Source: Lamellibrachia columna (lineage: Eukaryota; Annelida; Polychaeta; Sabellida; Siboglinidae). Taken from it: DNA of 64,000 bases. Positions 10,809 through 21,071 of this stretch are shown piece by piece (the stretch's first letter is position 1; every line of letters starts with the position of its first letter). The position numbers and the translations under genes were made by a program. The notes beneath the pieces are model-generated. The model ran no database searches and had not been told where the DNA came from. It was given only the letters and a program-made list of their open reading frames with translations. Location: assembly GCA_963662155.1 (NCBI GenBank), contig OY759265.1, positions 39,624,405-39,688,404 of the forward strand, given 5' to 3'.

Positions 10809-11123
10809 TCATGACATGAACCAAAGCATCACCTCGAGACACTTATTGGTCAGGACTAACATCACGGATCCATATCTTGTATGTAACCGACAGTACCTTA
10901 ACCTGATCAAAGTTACCATACCAGCGAGCACGAAGTTGGTACGGAAACTCCGCAAACGAGAACTTCGAATTAAAGCAAGTCCACTCTCCTGCACCAGCAA
11001 CGAAATAAGATCCATGCTGTTCATCACGAATATAGCAGCGTGCACTAAGACGAAAGGTTCTAGCACGTCTCCTCTTGTAAGAAATTCGCCGTCTATAACG
11101 TGTGCGAACACGTTGCCTAGCAC
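10809..11123 (-). CDS. Possible membrane protein downstream of the polymerase gene
   Basis: A 104-codon minus-strand frame with no upstream ATG; it opens at GTG 11123, and a TAG lies just before. Hydrophobic stretches include FVLVHAAIFVMNSMDLISLL and NFVLAGMVTLIRL. The opposite strand is open over the same stretch (10816-11232), so coding is not certain. Minus-strand direction fits the other Polinton genes. I do not recognise the family, and the start may have been lost. Confidence 0.25.
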   Translation of the reverse strand: MLGNVFAHVIDGEFLTRGDVLEPFVLVHAAIFVMNSMDLISLLVQESGLALIRSSRLRSFRTNFVLAGMVTLIRLRYCRLHTRYGSVMLVLTNKCLEVMLWFMS

Positions 11124-11174
11124 TACGTCAATATACCGTACGACCGGCGTGCATCGTCTTTTCTTTTTTCTTTT

Positions 11175-14100
11175 TTACACGTCCACCGGACCCGTGCTCA
11201 CTCCGTCCTCGTGCACCACGCGTTTGGCATAGAAGTAGGTGAGAGCCGCTCGTTCCTGCACGTACGTGAATACCGACGAGCGATGCACCCGAAAGCCGCG
11301 GTTCTTTCCACTTCCGCTCCGACGGTTGGCGAGCACCTCCAGGAACGCGTCCTTGTTGATGGCGTTGTGACGCTTGCTCAGTCCTTTGGTGCTGTACTTG
11401 TCGCTGGCTCCGAAACAATAGTACGTCTTGCTGCACAACCCCACGAACCCGTCACCGGACCACTCGACCTTGAACAGACCCGGTGTCCTCTTGTCGTACG
11501 CCTTGCGCGCCTTACAGCACGTCTCGTCACCGACCCACGGACGATCGGCGAGTCGACAGCGCACGTACTCGTTCTGATGTTCGTCGCAACATTCGGACGG
11601 CAACCATTCGGATCGATGTCGGAAATAATGTTCTCGTAGTTCCAGGGTCACGAGGTCGTCGACGGACTCGCCGGCCAAGGCCAAGTAGGCGGAATCTGTG
11701 TCCATCTCGCAGTACTGGAAAAGAGGACGCTCCAGATACCTGTCAATAAAGTCGTAATAGAACTGCAACATGCGCATCTTGGCGTACTGCAGAACGAAGA
11801 ACCCCACGTGTACGGGCAGGGCGTACGTGACGGTTTTCTTGTTCATCGCTATCTCGTACGCATCGTCGACGACGACGTCGAGTTGTCGGAACCGTCTAAC
11901 GTTGACCATGAGCGATGCCGCCTTCTCCGTGCAGTATTTCACGTCGCGATGTCGATCCACGTTGGTGATGGTCTTCCCGTAACCCGAGTTCCCCAGCAAC
12001 TTCATGGTGTCTGCGATGATGGTCTTGTGCGGGTGAACGTCTCCTTCGCGTCGGGCCGTGGACACTGCATCGCCGAACCGTCGGAAGCACGGGCTGGGGG
12101 TGTACTTGACGACCTGATAGACGTGCGTCACCTCGAGTCCGTGTTCCAGGTACCATCTCAGGAGCGGTGTCGCGAACAATATCTTGTCGCCGTGGAAACT
12201 GCCCACGAGCATGCGCCGCGGAGTCGTCATGATGTCGTGCTCTTCGGCGTATCGGCGCATGAAAGGTCCGAGATCGTCGCGGGTCAGATGGATGTTTTTA
12301 AACACCGGCTGCATTTCGGAAAAATGCGCGTGTAATGCTTCCGGTACGCAAACGTCACATTCGATCAATCCGAATATGGTTCCGTAACACACGCCTCTCA
12401 GGATCTGTTGCGACGTCATCGTCCACCGCACGTGGCGTCGTCGCGGAAAGGCGGCATCCAGACACTTTTTCACGACCGGATCTCTTCTCGTCTCTTTCCA
12501 CTCGCATTCCCACAACTCGACGACCTTGACAAAGTGACGTAGGTAGGCGGTGTTCTTTCGGGTCTCGGCGAGCAGTTGGGTCATGGGTTTTCCGTTGACG
12601 GCGTTCGTTTCTAGACCCAAGCACGGGTGACCGTGGTAGAAACATCCGTGGAACTGATACGCCGTGTTCGTCTCGCTGCACCACCCGTCCACCGGAAGTT
12701 TACCTATTCGCTTCTCTCGACCGTTGACTTGATGGCGGATGGAGAGTCCCTCCGTTCGGCTTCCCACGTAAGCCATTCTGAAGCCATCTGGCCGTGGGGT
12801 TGTACCGATTCGGGACGAAAGTTGTTTTGTTCACGGCGTCGGCTGTGCCAGCCCGTTGGCATGTTTTGCATTAACGCCCAGAGGTAAAGGGCATTGGCAT
12901 CGTAGCCAACAACGGCCTGGCACAGCCGACTTGCGTTACCGTAGTCGCTCTGACGGATCTTAGTGACTCCTTTCTCTTGATAGCGGTGAAAAACGAGCGA
13001 AGGTCCACCGACGACGTGATCTTTGACGAGATGATGAAGATCTTTATTCTTCTCGTTGAAGGGCGTAAAGTACGTCTTCTCCGGAAGATCGTTGAACAGG
13101 TAGAGCAAGGTCAGACCGGGTACGCTGATGCCCTGCTTGAACATGTCTATGCCGCGTTGCTGGTAGAAGGCGAACTGTCTGTCGATGGCTTGTAGAAAGG
13201 GAACCACGTCTCTGTTGTTGTACCAGACGAGAAAGTCTCGCAAGGTCGTCATGCCGTTATCGCGCCAGGCCTCTTGACAACCGACGTAATCCTCGTCGGA
13301 AATACCCTCGTTCTTCAATCGACTGAAGAAGGCTTCTTTCGGTGGACGTGTGGTATCGTCGAGTCTCTCCAGACAGTCCATATATTCGTACGGGAAAAAC
13401 CCTTTTGTTATTTTACAACCGTACGCTTTCAGATATTTGTCGTAGCTGAATCCCGGGGCTATGTAATTGGTCATGTCTAGGAATTTTAGCTTATCGGTCG
13501 ACAGACACATGAACGTATTGTTGCGTTTGATGACAAAAAACGACCCGACCCCATCGTTCTCTTCTTCTTCTTCTTCTTCTTCTTCTTCTTTGTCGTCCTG
13601 TTCCATTTCTTCTTCCTCCTCTTTCTTTGACAGGAAGTAGGGAACGAGGAACTGTTTGACGGCATTGGGATCGTATTTCCCCAAATTAAAGCCGATGACT
13701 GGTAATTTATGAAGCCAGTCGTGAAGTTGTTTCATCAGCGTTTTGTACGGGTTGCTCGGTTGACGAGATTCCTCGTCGTCAGGTGATCGTGCATTGCGCA
13801 ATGTTTCGTCCCAATTCGATCGTGCTTTTATCAGTCGAGCTAGCACGTCTTCGTAAGAATTTTTTATGTTTTCGTAGGCGGCGTCACTCATCGATTGCAA
13901 GATGTTCATCATGGCGCTCACCAACTTGTTGGTGTCTCCATCCGTGACGAGACATTGCACTTGTTCGTGTCCCGGCACGTTGGACGCCACGCTGACGCTC
14001 AACGGAACGTGGCGTGCCACCCACTTGACTTTGTTACTGTCCGATGGAAGTTGCTTGGTGTCAAAGTAACATTCGAAATCAAAGGTGGCTCGGTACGGGT

Positions 14101-15448
14101 AGTACCGCAACGATTCGGGGACTCGGATGTTCTCGTCGTCCAGACGTTCGAACACCGACGGAGTCGAATGGTACACGCCGCCGGGATAGATCCGACGCAC
14201 ACCTCCCGTGCACGTGCGCTCGTGTCGGATCAGCCAACATGCGTTTTTCCATAAACTCTCGCCGCACTTCCGGCACTTATAGGAATGGCAGTACATTTGA
14301 ATGTTTTGTATGTACGAAAAGTGTGTCTCGTGAAGATTGAGATACATCGTGTCAGAATAATGGCACAACGATCGACGGACGAGTTGTGCGGTCTTCTTTC
14401 CGTCATCATCATCATCATCAGACTCGACGAGTTTATAAACGCACACGTTCGTTTGGAAAGTGGTCTCTATACGATAGAGATCATCGAGTGTGACTCCGGC
14501 AAATTCCTCCATGGGTACATCGTCATCCTGTTTGTACGTCTCGTAAAGTTTCGTAACGGCAGATTCCAAATGACGGACTTCACCACCCCGATGAAGAGCT
14601 AAGCATCTAAAGAGGCACAAATTATCGTCGTACCTCTTGCCGTTGATGGGTTCTCTTTCCAATCCGATAACGGCTTTGTTCTTCTTGATGTATGTCGGCA
14701 GAGGAGTCATGGCTACGCATCCAATTGGGTGGTTTATGATTTTATTAATAAAAAAAGTCACATCAGTTACCAACTCGCAAACCCATTGCGAGTCGGGTCT
14801 CTGTGATATGACCCACTGCAAGATGTCATTTTGTTTTATACGTTCAAGAAACTCATCGAAATCACCACGGTCGGTGATGAGACTGGGTTCGTCCAGGTAT
14901 CGACCGCAGCAATTGCAGGAGGAATGATAGTACCTATAACATCCTGTGTTTTTGTTTTTCAAAACGAACCCGTAACTCAAGTTGATTTTGAAAGCATTCG
15001 TCTGTTCATTAAACATTCTATTTAAAGGTTCATCTAGAATGGTCGTGTCTAGACTGGTCAATCTGTAATTTACCCTGGTCTGGAGAGGACCTCTGGATAC
15101 GCGTGTTCTAATGGAGGACCAATTGTTGCGAACGACCTCTAACAAATCTGTTGACAGAGCATCGGGGAATGGAAATCGATCGGGTGGGTTGATGGGATAT
15201 TCGCTAATGAACGGGTGACGGGGTGTAGTATCTTCCCTTTTCGCTCTTTTTGGCGATGGTGGTGAAACGACATTTCATGTCGTTTCATGCCTTTGTAAGT
15301 TGTAATTTTTTCCGAACACCTTACCACATTTTGAAAATATTGATGGTGGCGAAACGGTGGTGGTGGAATTACACGCCGTTCTTATATGCCTTAGCATATT
15401 GTATTTTTTTCCAAACACTTTGTTGCATTTTGAACATGTGTATTTCAT
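11175..15448 (-). pseudogene. Protein-primed family B DNA polymerase with N-terminal zinc fingers and OTU-like region
   Basis: From ATG 15448: a zinc finger YTCSKCNKVF...HIRTAC, then a second finger degraded to FSKC. In-frame TGA 15277-15275 falls where its last Cys would be. After this, DDNLCLFRCLALH (about residue 275) and a later LHETHFSYI resemble an OTU-type Cys/His pair. A Cys/His cluster (KCRKCGESLW...HERTC) follows. Exonuclease motifs are ATFDFECYF, GFNLGKYDP and YNNRDVV. Polymerase motifs are YDANALYLWA (A), MKLLGNSGYGK (B) and YCEMDTDSAY (C). One frameshift lies near 12748 in a CCC run (GGG on the coding strand). Length is about 1420 codons, typical for Polintons. It would replicate the element from a protein primer. 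The catalytic Asp residues are intact. Confidence 0.9.
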
Positions 15449-15540
15449 CGTTGCTGGTGATGCGCGAAATAGGTGTGCAAAGATCGGAGAACGATTGTGA
15501 TACAAACAAAGATAATATATAATATATACTTACAAAACTT
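15446..15540 (-). promoter_or_regulatory. Possible short intron in the polymerase 5' leader
   Basis: Upstream of the polymerase ATG the minus strand has a good donor (T|GTAAGTATAT near 15535) and a possible acceptor (CATCACCAG near 15454), which would remove about 80 bases of A/T-rich leader. This is a prediction from splice consensus only. Confidence 0.25.
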
Positions 15541-15623
15541 GGTGTATCGCTACTGTCGCGGCATCTCGAAGTGCTCTGTAGAGATCGAAGAACAGTTGTG
15601 ATGGCAATTGCAGTAGCGGCTCG

Positions 15624-15644
15624 GTTTATATAGCCTGCCGCTAC
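15624..15644 (-). promoter_or_regulatory. TATA core promoter of the polymerase gene
   Basis: On the minus strand this reads GTAGCGGCAGGCTATATAA followed by AC, about 175 bases upstream of the likely ATG. It is the partner of the element at 10664-10684. Upstream lies the region with heat-shock and nuclear-receptor type motifs. Confidence 0.6.
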
Positions 15645-15659
15645 TGCTGACGGTGCACG

Positions 15660-16469
15660 TTTTTCCTGGGTTTTTCCCGGTTTGAACCAGTTTGAACCGG
15701 TTTGAACCGGTTCTGACGTACAGCACGCGCGTAGCATGTAGAACAATACCAAATAAGGACATGCAGCTGGAAACATTTCGCGGGAAAACTGGTTTGACCT
15801 TGACCTTTTGACCTCGCGATGTTTATGGAAAAATCCATGACTTCGTTCGAACGTTCCAGAAAGCGGCGGTGACCTTGACCTTCTCGAAACGACAAACATC
15901 GAAAAGTTCTCGATATAATGCAACGATGCGATATGCGTCGTATAGCTTACATGCACGGCAACGTTTTTCCCGCTGGACGCACGACCTTTCGTCCGCTAGA
16001 TTTCAGTCTGCTAGCTGGGTGAAAAGGCGTGACTTCGTTCGAACGTTCCAGAAAGCGGCGGTGTTTGTTTTGTTGACCTTGACCTTTTGACCTCGCGGTG
16101 TTCTTGCAGACTCGTGGTGAAACAGGCGATACGTAGGTGTCGACGCCAAACGATATACGTCGAAAAGTTCTCGATATAATGCAACGATGCGATATGCGTC
16201 GTATAGCTTACATGCACGACTATGTTTTTCACGCTGCATGCACGAACTTTCGTTCGCTAGGATTCAGCCTGCTAGCAGGGTGAAAATGCGGAATCGTGTT
16301 TCTTTTTGTGAGCGTGGAAAATTCCATACCGTCGTTCGAACGTTCCAGAAAAGAAAAAAAAACCTACACGAAACCGGTTCGAACCGGTTCTGTACCCAGA
16401 CACGTCTCGAAAAGCGCGCCATAATCGTCAGTATTAATCCGAACCGCCACTGTCATCACAACCGTTCTA
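15660..16469. promoter_or_regulatory. Subterminal enhancer-like repeats with three heat-shock elements
   Basis: Two and a half copies of a unit of roughly 200-300 bp share GAAAAGTTCTCGATATAATG and ATGCGATATGCGTCGTATAG. Each has GAACGTTCCAGAA, a perfect GAA-nn-TTC-nn-GAA heat-shock element, at 15849-15861, 16041-16053 and 16338-16350. TGACCTTGACCTTTTGACCT, tandem nuclear-receptor half-sites, occurs near 15796 and 16075. AACCGGTT palindromes (Grainyhead-like) cluster at 15680-15712 and 16374-16390. No gene is seen. Its position upstream of the polymerase suggests a control region. Confidence 0.5.
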
Positions 16470-16483
16470 CTGCATGTCCTTTT

Positions 16484-16682
16484 AGAGTTAGGGTCAGGGT
16501 TCGTATTAGGGTTCACTACAGACGACAGAATTAGGGTTACTAACCCTAACCCTAACTGGTAATTGTATAAGTACAAAAGGTCGGTGACATTTGACTTTCA
16601 TTACGGTTACTAACCCTACAGGGTCTGTATTTGGGTTCGCTACAGACGACATAATTAGGGTTACTAACCCTAACCCTAACTG
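16484..16682. repeat. Telomere-like repeats at inner edge of right TIR (duplicated)
   Basis: TTAGGGTTACTAACCCTAACCCTAA-type words occur twice, near 16531-16556 and 16656-16680, each with a degraded GGGTTCGTATTAGGGTTC-type stretch before it. The left TIR has one such block. The tandem duplication explains part of the TIR length difference. Confidence 0.8.
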
Positions 16683-16908
16683 ACAATTGTATTCACACTT
16701 GACGAGGTGACGTCATAGGACGCTGGACCAATCAGAACGCTCGCCACCGACCTTTGACCTTGACCTGTAGCGTCCCTGACAATCGTATCATCGCAAAACA
16801 ACGCCCCGAAATCTCGTTTTAGATAATAGGGGAGGAGCTGTGACGTCATAAGTCACGTGACGGCTCTCGACCCATCAGTAGTACCGTCGACACGTTTGAC
16901 TCGTAGCA

Positions 16909-17310
16909 GCGCCCTCTGGTGACCGTATCATCGCAAAACAACATGGCACCAAAACAACATGGCAGTCTCCATAGAGAGGTCACGTGATATGCAAACGAAG
17001 AGCTGTGACGTCGTAAGTCACGTGACGGCTCTCGACGAATCAGAACCGTCGACACGTTTGATTCGTAGCAGCGCCCCCTGACGACAATATCACCGCAAAA
17101 CAACATGGCCCCAAAACAAGATGGCAGCCTCCTTAGAACGGTCACGTGACATGCAAACGAAGAGCTGTGACGTCATAGGTCAGGTGACGGCTCTCGACGA
17201 ATCAGAACCGTCGATACAATTGACCTGTAGCGCCCTCTGGTGATAACATTACCGCAAAACAGTGCCCCAGGAGCGATAATAGCGGATTACCTCGTGGCGC
17301 CCCCTGGTGG
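16909..17310 (-). promoter_or_regulatory. CTCF-like motif array in right TIR
   Basis: On the minus strand: TCACCAGAGGGCGC at 16922-16909 and 17243-17230 (13 of 14 matches to the CTCF core), TCGTCAGGGGGCGC at 17084-17071 (11 of 14), and CCACCAGGGGGCGC at 17310-17297 (14 of 14). Together with the left array they face each other across the element. CRE motifs (TGACGTCA) near 16841 and 17168 and E-boxes (GTCACGTGA) near 16853, 16979, 17022 and 17142 lie between. Confidence 0.55.
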
Positions 17311-17414
17311 TGAAACTGCTCTCGACCAATCAGAAAGTGCTCCAAAATCTGCTCATTTGAGCGATGATAGGGGATTATACGGTGACGCCCCTAGTGGCAA
17401 TACGCGCACGACCA

Positions 17415-18085
17415 ATCAGAACGCTCCATTTCAAATTTCAACCAATCAGAATGAGCTCCAAAATCTGCTTATTTTTAAGGATTGAGAATTGCACACATAC
17501 TACTATCGTCCTAATTTATTATTCCAAGGAAAACACAGTTTCACCTAGTGAATAGGACAGGGAAGCAGTCCCAAACCCAAAGTCCCCACAAGTGGTTCCA
17601 CTCACTATTTTACCACTGCTACTTACCAACTATTGATGTGCAGATTCTGCACATCTTTATTTCAGTTGGTTCACTCCTAATTGTCAAGAAATCACTCAGT
17701 TTCAAATGCATACAATTGTGGATAGTGTTTGTATTGTTAGTTTTTGTTTGAAACTATGTAACGTTACACTGTAGCAATGACGTAACAAGTCGAAAATAAC
17801 ATTGACGTTGCCAACCAACCAATCCTGTATACCACTCCGAAACTATCCATTTTCAATTTATAGTCAAGTTGAGGCAGCGGTGATATCAAAACTACGAAGC
17901 CTCATGGGGGATATTATGGGGTCATGAAATATATTTTTAACACGTACGTATGTAATAGGTACACGTAGGTACGTGATAGTTAATACGTACGTACGTAATA
18001 TAAAACGTTTGAAACAAGTTATAACGTGTATCTACAGGGCGTCTGGTCTGACGCAGATCTTGAAGTCACATAATTGATTACTTCA
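17415..18085. other. Palindrome-arm flank and 5' region of the IS3-like transposon
   Basis: From about 17505 this matches 39190-38608 inverted. 17905-18070, with ACGTACGTA words and AGGGCGTCTGGTCTGAC, is related to a block inside the longer repeat A copies (33560-33690 and 49735-49850). No gene is seen. Confidence 0.6.
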
Positions 18086-19559
18086 ATGGATGCGGACCGA
18101 GATAGACTTGTGCACCTGCACTTTAAATTAGGATTCAGTTAGAAAGAAATCATGTATTACTTGGCTGCTAAACATCGGATAAAATTAAGTCTCACACACC
18201 TGAAAAGAATTCTCAAGCTGGTATTTTGCAAGTGGCCCCTGTTCATCCTGGACAGTTTGCAGAATTCTGGGAGGTTACACGGATATCGTTGGATGCACTC
18301 AAAGTGTGCAGAAAATGGGCTAGTAGTGTCCGAGATAATGGGCGGCATCTACTGAGCATCCTGGATCCCGATGGCGTAGACCGGCGACGGCGACGGCGAC
18401 GAAGACTTCAACGCAGGCTTTATCGCGGAGTTGGTCCAAACTTTACCTGGCATCTTGATTGCTATGACAAGCTAAATCCTTACGGTATATGCATAAGTGG
18501 ATGTATAGATGGTTTCTCACGGAAGGTGATCTGGCTGCAAGCTATCATACTAGCAGTAAGCCCGGGGTCATAGCTGGTTACTTCATCGAGTCTGTGGTCG
18601 ATGAAGCTGGTTGCCTCGTGTTCGGGCAGATCGGGGAACCGAAAAAGTTGTGGTGAGAGACATGCAAACATTCCTTAGGAGAAATCACCAGGATGGCTTG
18701 GCAGGCGACATGAGCTCTGTGTGCGGCCAGAGCACAGCAAACCAACGTATCGAAGCATGGTGGAGCATCCTTAGAAAGCAAAGGGCACAATTTTGGATGA
18801 AAATGTTCTCAGAATTGAAGGACAATGATGACTTCACAGGAAATATCATTGACAAAAACTTAATTTACTTCTGCTTCATGGCAATAATACAGCCAAGTTG
18901 AATATAATTTTTTTTTCTTCATAATTTATCTAATTAACAGCTTCGTTGAACACCAGTCTCAATACTATTGTGTGCGTGCGTGCGTGTGTGCGTGCGTGCG
19001 TGTGCGTGATAAATGACCCTTGGGAGAGTCAGCTGACAAGCAGCTTGAAGATAATTGTTTGTGAAAGTAACGTTCCCATGGTGCCCCGATCTCTTTTAAG
19101 TTTACCACAATTACTACTCAAAAAGTGGTAAAACCACACCGCTATGTGAAAATGCATTCATTTTAATGACACTTGGAATGACACAGGATGACAGGATCGA
19201 AAACTGTCAGTCCTGGCCAGTAAACTATAGAACATGTCCAATCTGTAGTGCATATCTACTATGTATGGTTTTACTATGTATATTTATAGTTGGATGATCT
19301 TGCCCACACATGGAATTGCCATCTACTACAGCGTCATCGCAATATGGTTGAGCCAACTGGTAAACCAATTATAATATACACGTCCCCGGAGCTGTACAAC
19401 ACGGAGAACAAATGTGTCGCTGTTGATGCACCAGATGTTGAAGTTTGCACTGAGGAATGTGTGTTCAATGGAAGGCCATGCATCTATTCCGCAATTTTCG
19501 AGTTGTGTTGTGACGATATGGTGGAGAATCACCTGGACGTTCCAACCGACACACATTGA
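18086..19559 (+). pseudogene. IS3-like eukaryotic DDE (rve) transposase, left-arm copy
   Basis: From ATG 18086: a helix-turn-helix-like N-terminus (YYLAAKHRIKLSLTHLKRIL), then frameshift to RRRRLQRRLYRGVGPNF and the integrase core. The core shows WHLDCYDKL (first Asp), GCIDGFSR, RADRGTEK (second Asp) and ANQRIEAWWSILR (Glu). A C-terminal exon starts near 19288 (LAHTWNCHLLQRHRN...CVAVDAPDVEVC). TAG at 18140-18142 and frameshifts near 18222, 18550 and 18630 break it. A presumed intron separates 18895 from 19288. The fold is known from uncharacterised rve proteins in fish and invertebrates and may be the IS3EU class; that label is tentative. Confidence 0.7.
18969..19009. repeat. (TGCG)n-type microsatellite in transposase intron
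   Basis: A short TGCG/TGTG tract. The right arm has the same site expanded to pure (ACGC)n at 37600-37721. Confidence 0.85.
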
Positions 19560-19827
19560 GTCATTCATTTGTACTATTCTCTGTGTGACGCGAATTGTAG
19601 ATCCAGAGATGTCTTCAGTCTCAGGAATTGGTGGCTCTTCCAAAAACAACTGCGACAGTTATGCGTTCGTTGGATGTGTACAAGTGTGTGCTAGTAGTGG
19701 ATCCAATAGAAACTAGGTGATTAAATCTGCCATGTGGCAGTGGTCATGTGAGATTCTGGTAATTGTATCTGACCCTTTGGTGTGACCTGAGTAGGACAGC
19801 ATTATTATCACTTTGTACTGGCTTATA

Positions 19828-20277
19828 TGGACCCACGTAAATACCTATACACTGATGTTGTTGTGGTGGGGTAAGACCCATGTAATGACATACACACTGA
19901 GGTTGTTGTGGTGGGGTGAGACCCATGTAATGACCTACACACTGATGTTGCTGTGGTGGGGTAAGACCCATGTAATGACCTACACACTGATGTTGCTGTG
20001 GTGGGGTAAGACCCATGTAATGACCTACACACTGATGTTGCTGTGGTGGGGTAAGAGCCATGTAATGACCTACACACTGATGTTGCTGTGGTGGGGTAAG
20101 ACCCATGTAATGACATACACACTGATGTTGTTGTGGTGGGTTAGGGCCATGTAATGACCTACACACTGATGTTGTTGTGGTGGGGTAAGACCCATGTAAT
20201 GACCTACACACTGATGTTGCTGTGGTGGAGTGAGACCCATGTAATGACCTACACACTGATGTTGCTGTGGTGGAGAC
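19828..20277. repeat. 45-bp minisatellite, about 10 units (left arm)
   Basis: The tandem unit has the core ACACTGATGTTGCTGTGG followed by TGGGGTAAGACCCATG and TAATGACCT. The period is 45, divisible by three, so several frames stay open as 15-residue repeats in both directions. The right-arm counterpart at 35083-36787 has about 38 units. 19560-19827 and 20278-20474 show no gene. Confidence 0.95.
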
Positions 20278-20474
20278 TTTCTAGACACAACGACATAATG
20301 TTTGTTGACTATGAAGGACCCACGTATATCACCTTAAATACAACAACGTTATTTTGGACCATTTTATCAATGTGAATAATGACTAATTATCATACAAGAT
20401 GATGGAATTAGGTATGAATAATTTATTGTATCTTTCACTCCTATAAGATGGCATTCTCAGTTTTGTGTCGGACC

Positions 20475-21062
20475 TCATGAATACAAAGTATGGTTAAAGT
20501 GGGTGGTTTTGAACTGCAATGAGACATTTACTTTGTTTACACAGTTACTAAAATTTTGGCCTTCAATAGCAGTGATGTTGGTGCTTGCAATCGTTTCACC
20601 TCTTTTCGGCAGCCTTCTCATATATTCTTTCTGATGGTTATTTAAGTTAGACCAGAAATTAAGAATGAATGGAAAAATACTTTCAACAACAGATGAACAG
20701 AACAGATGACGTATAGTATCATGAATAGTGAATGTTTTGAGTAGCCTGAGGAAATACAACATTTGTTAAAATCTAAATGTTACAGAGACTTCAGAGTCAA
20801 AGTGATAAGACCAATAAAGTTTCTCATCAATTACGGTGCCCAAATATTTGTATTTCTCAACACGACATACAGCACAGTCACCAATGATAATTGGAGTGCA
20901 ATGATCACACTTTCTAAAGTCAAATATAAGTTCTTTTGTTTTCTTAGCGTTGAGCAGAAGATTGTTGTTGTCACACCTCGTAGCACTATCCGGTTTGCTA
21001 TTTTCAATTTCCGGTATGGTCTCATAAATACACTTTTTTGGTGGAAAGACGATCATATCCAT
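20475..21062 (-). pseudogene. LINE reverse transcriptase 3' fragment (left arm)
   Basis: The minus-strand frame has CDNNNLLLNAKKTKELIFDF, YKYLGTVIDEKL and then HLFCSSVVESIFPFILNFW. This is the thumb region after the catalytic motif of a LINE reverse transcriptase, followed by an A+T-rich tail. The catalytic part and endonuclease are missing. It is mirrored at 34259-34850. Confidence 0.7.
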
Positions 21063-21071
21063 TTGTAAACA

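Larger units (their letters stand above)
3864..17414 (-). mobile_element. Polinton/Maverick (adintovirus-like) element, 13.5 kb, decayed
   Basis: Terminal inverted repeats (3864-4523 and 16470-17414) enclose genes diagnostic of Polintons: protein-primed family B DNA polymerase, retrovirus-type integrase, A32-like packaging ATPase, adenain-type protease, double jelly-roll capsid and penton. All read on the minus strand. Polymerase, ATPase, integrase, penton, capsid and protease each carry stops or frameshifts, but the reading frames are otherwise long and conserved, which suggests recent inactivation. The left border coincides with the loss of homology to the right palindrome arm. The right flank 17415-17480 partly repeats TIR sequence, so the exact right end and any target-site duplication are unresolved. 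Confidence 0.9.
16470..17414 (-). repeat. Polinton right terminal inverted repeat
   Basis: About 945 bp, inverted relative to 3864-4523. It has an extra telomere-like block (16600-16682) and an extra CRE/E-box/CTCF-like cassette compared with the left repeat. The outermost shared word is GCGCACGACCAA ending at 17414. The next 65 bases partly re-use TIR words (CCAATCAGAA, GCTCCAAAATCTGCT). Confidence 0.85.

Noticed and set aside
10816..11232. Plus-strand 138-codon frame in the Polinton
   Set aside because: It runs against all other Polinton genes and has no recognisable motif; the minus-strand alternative is listed at low confidence.
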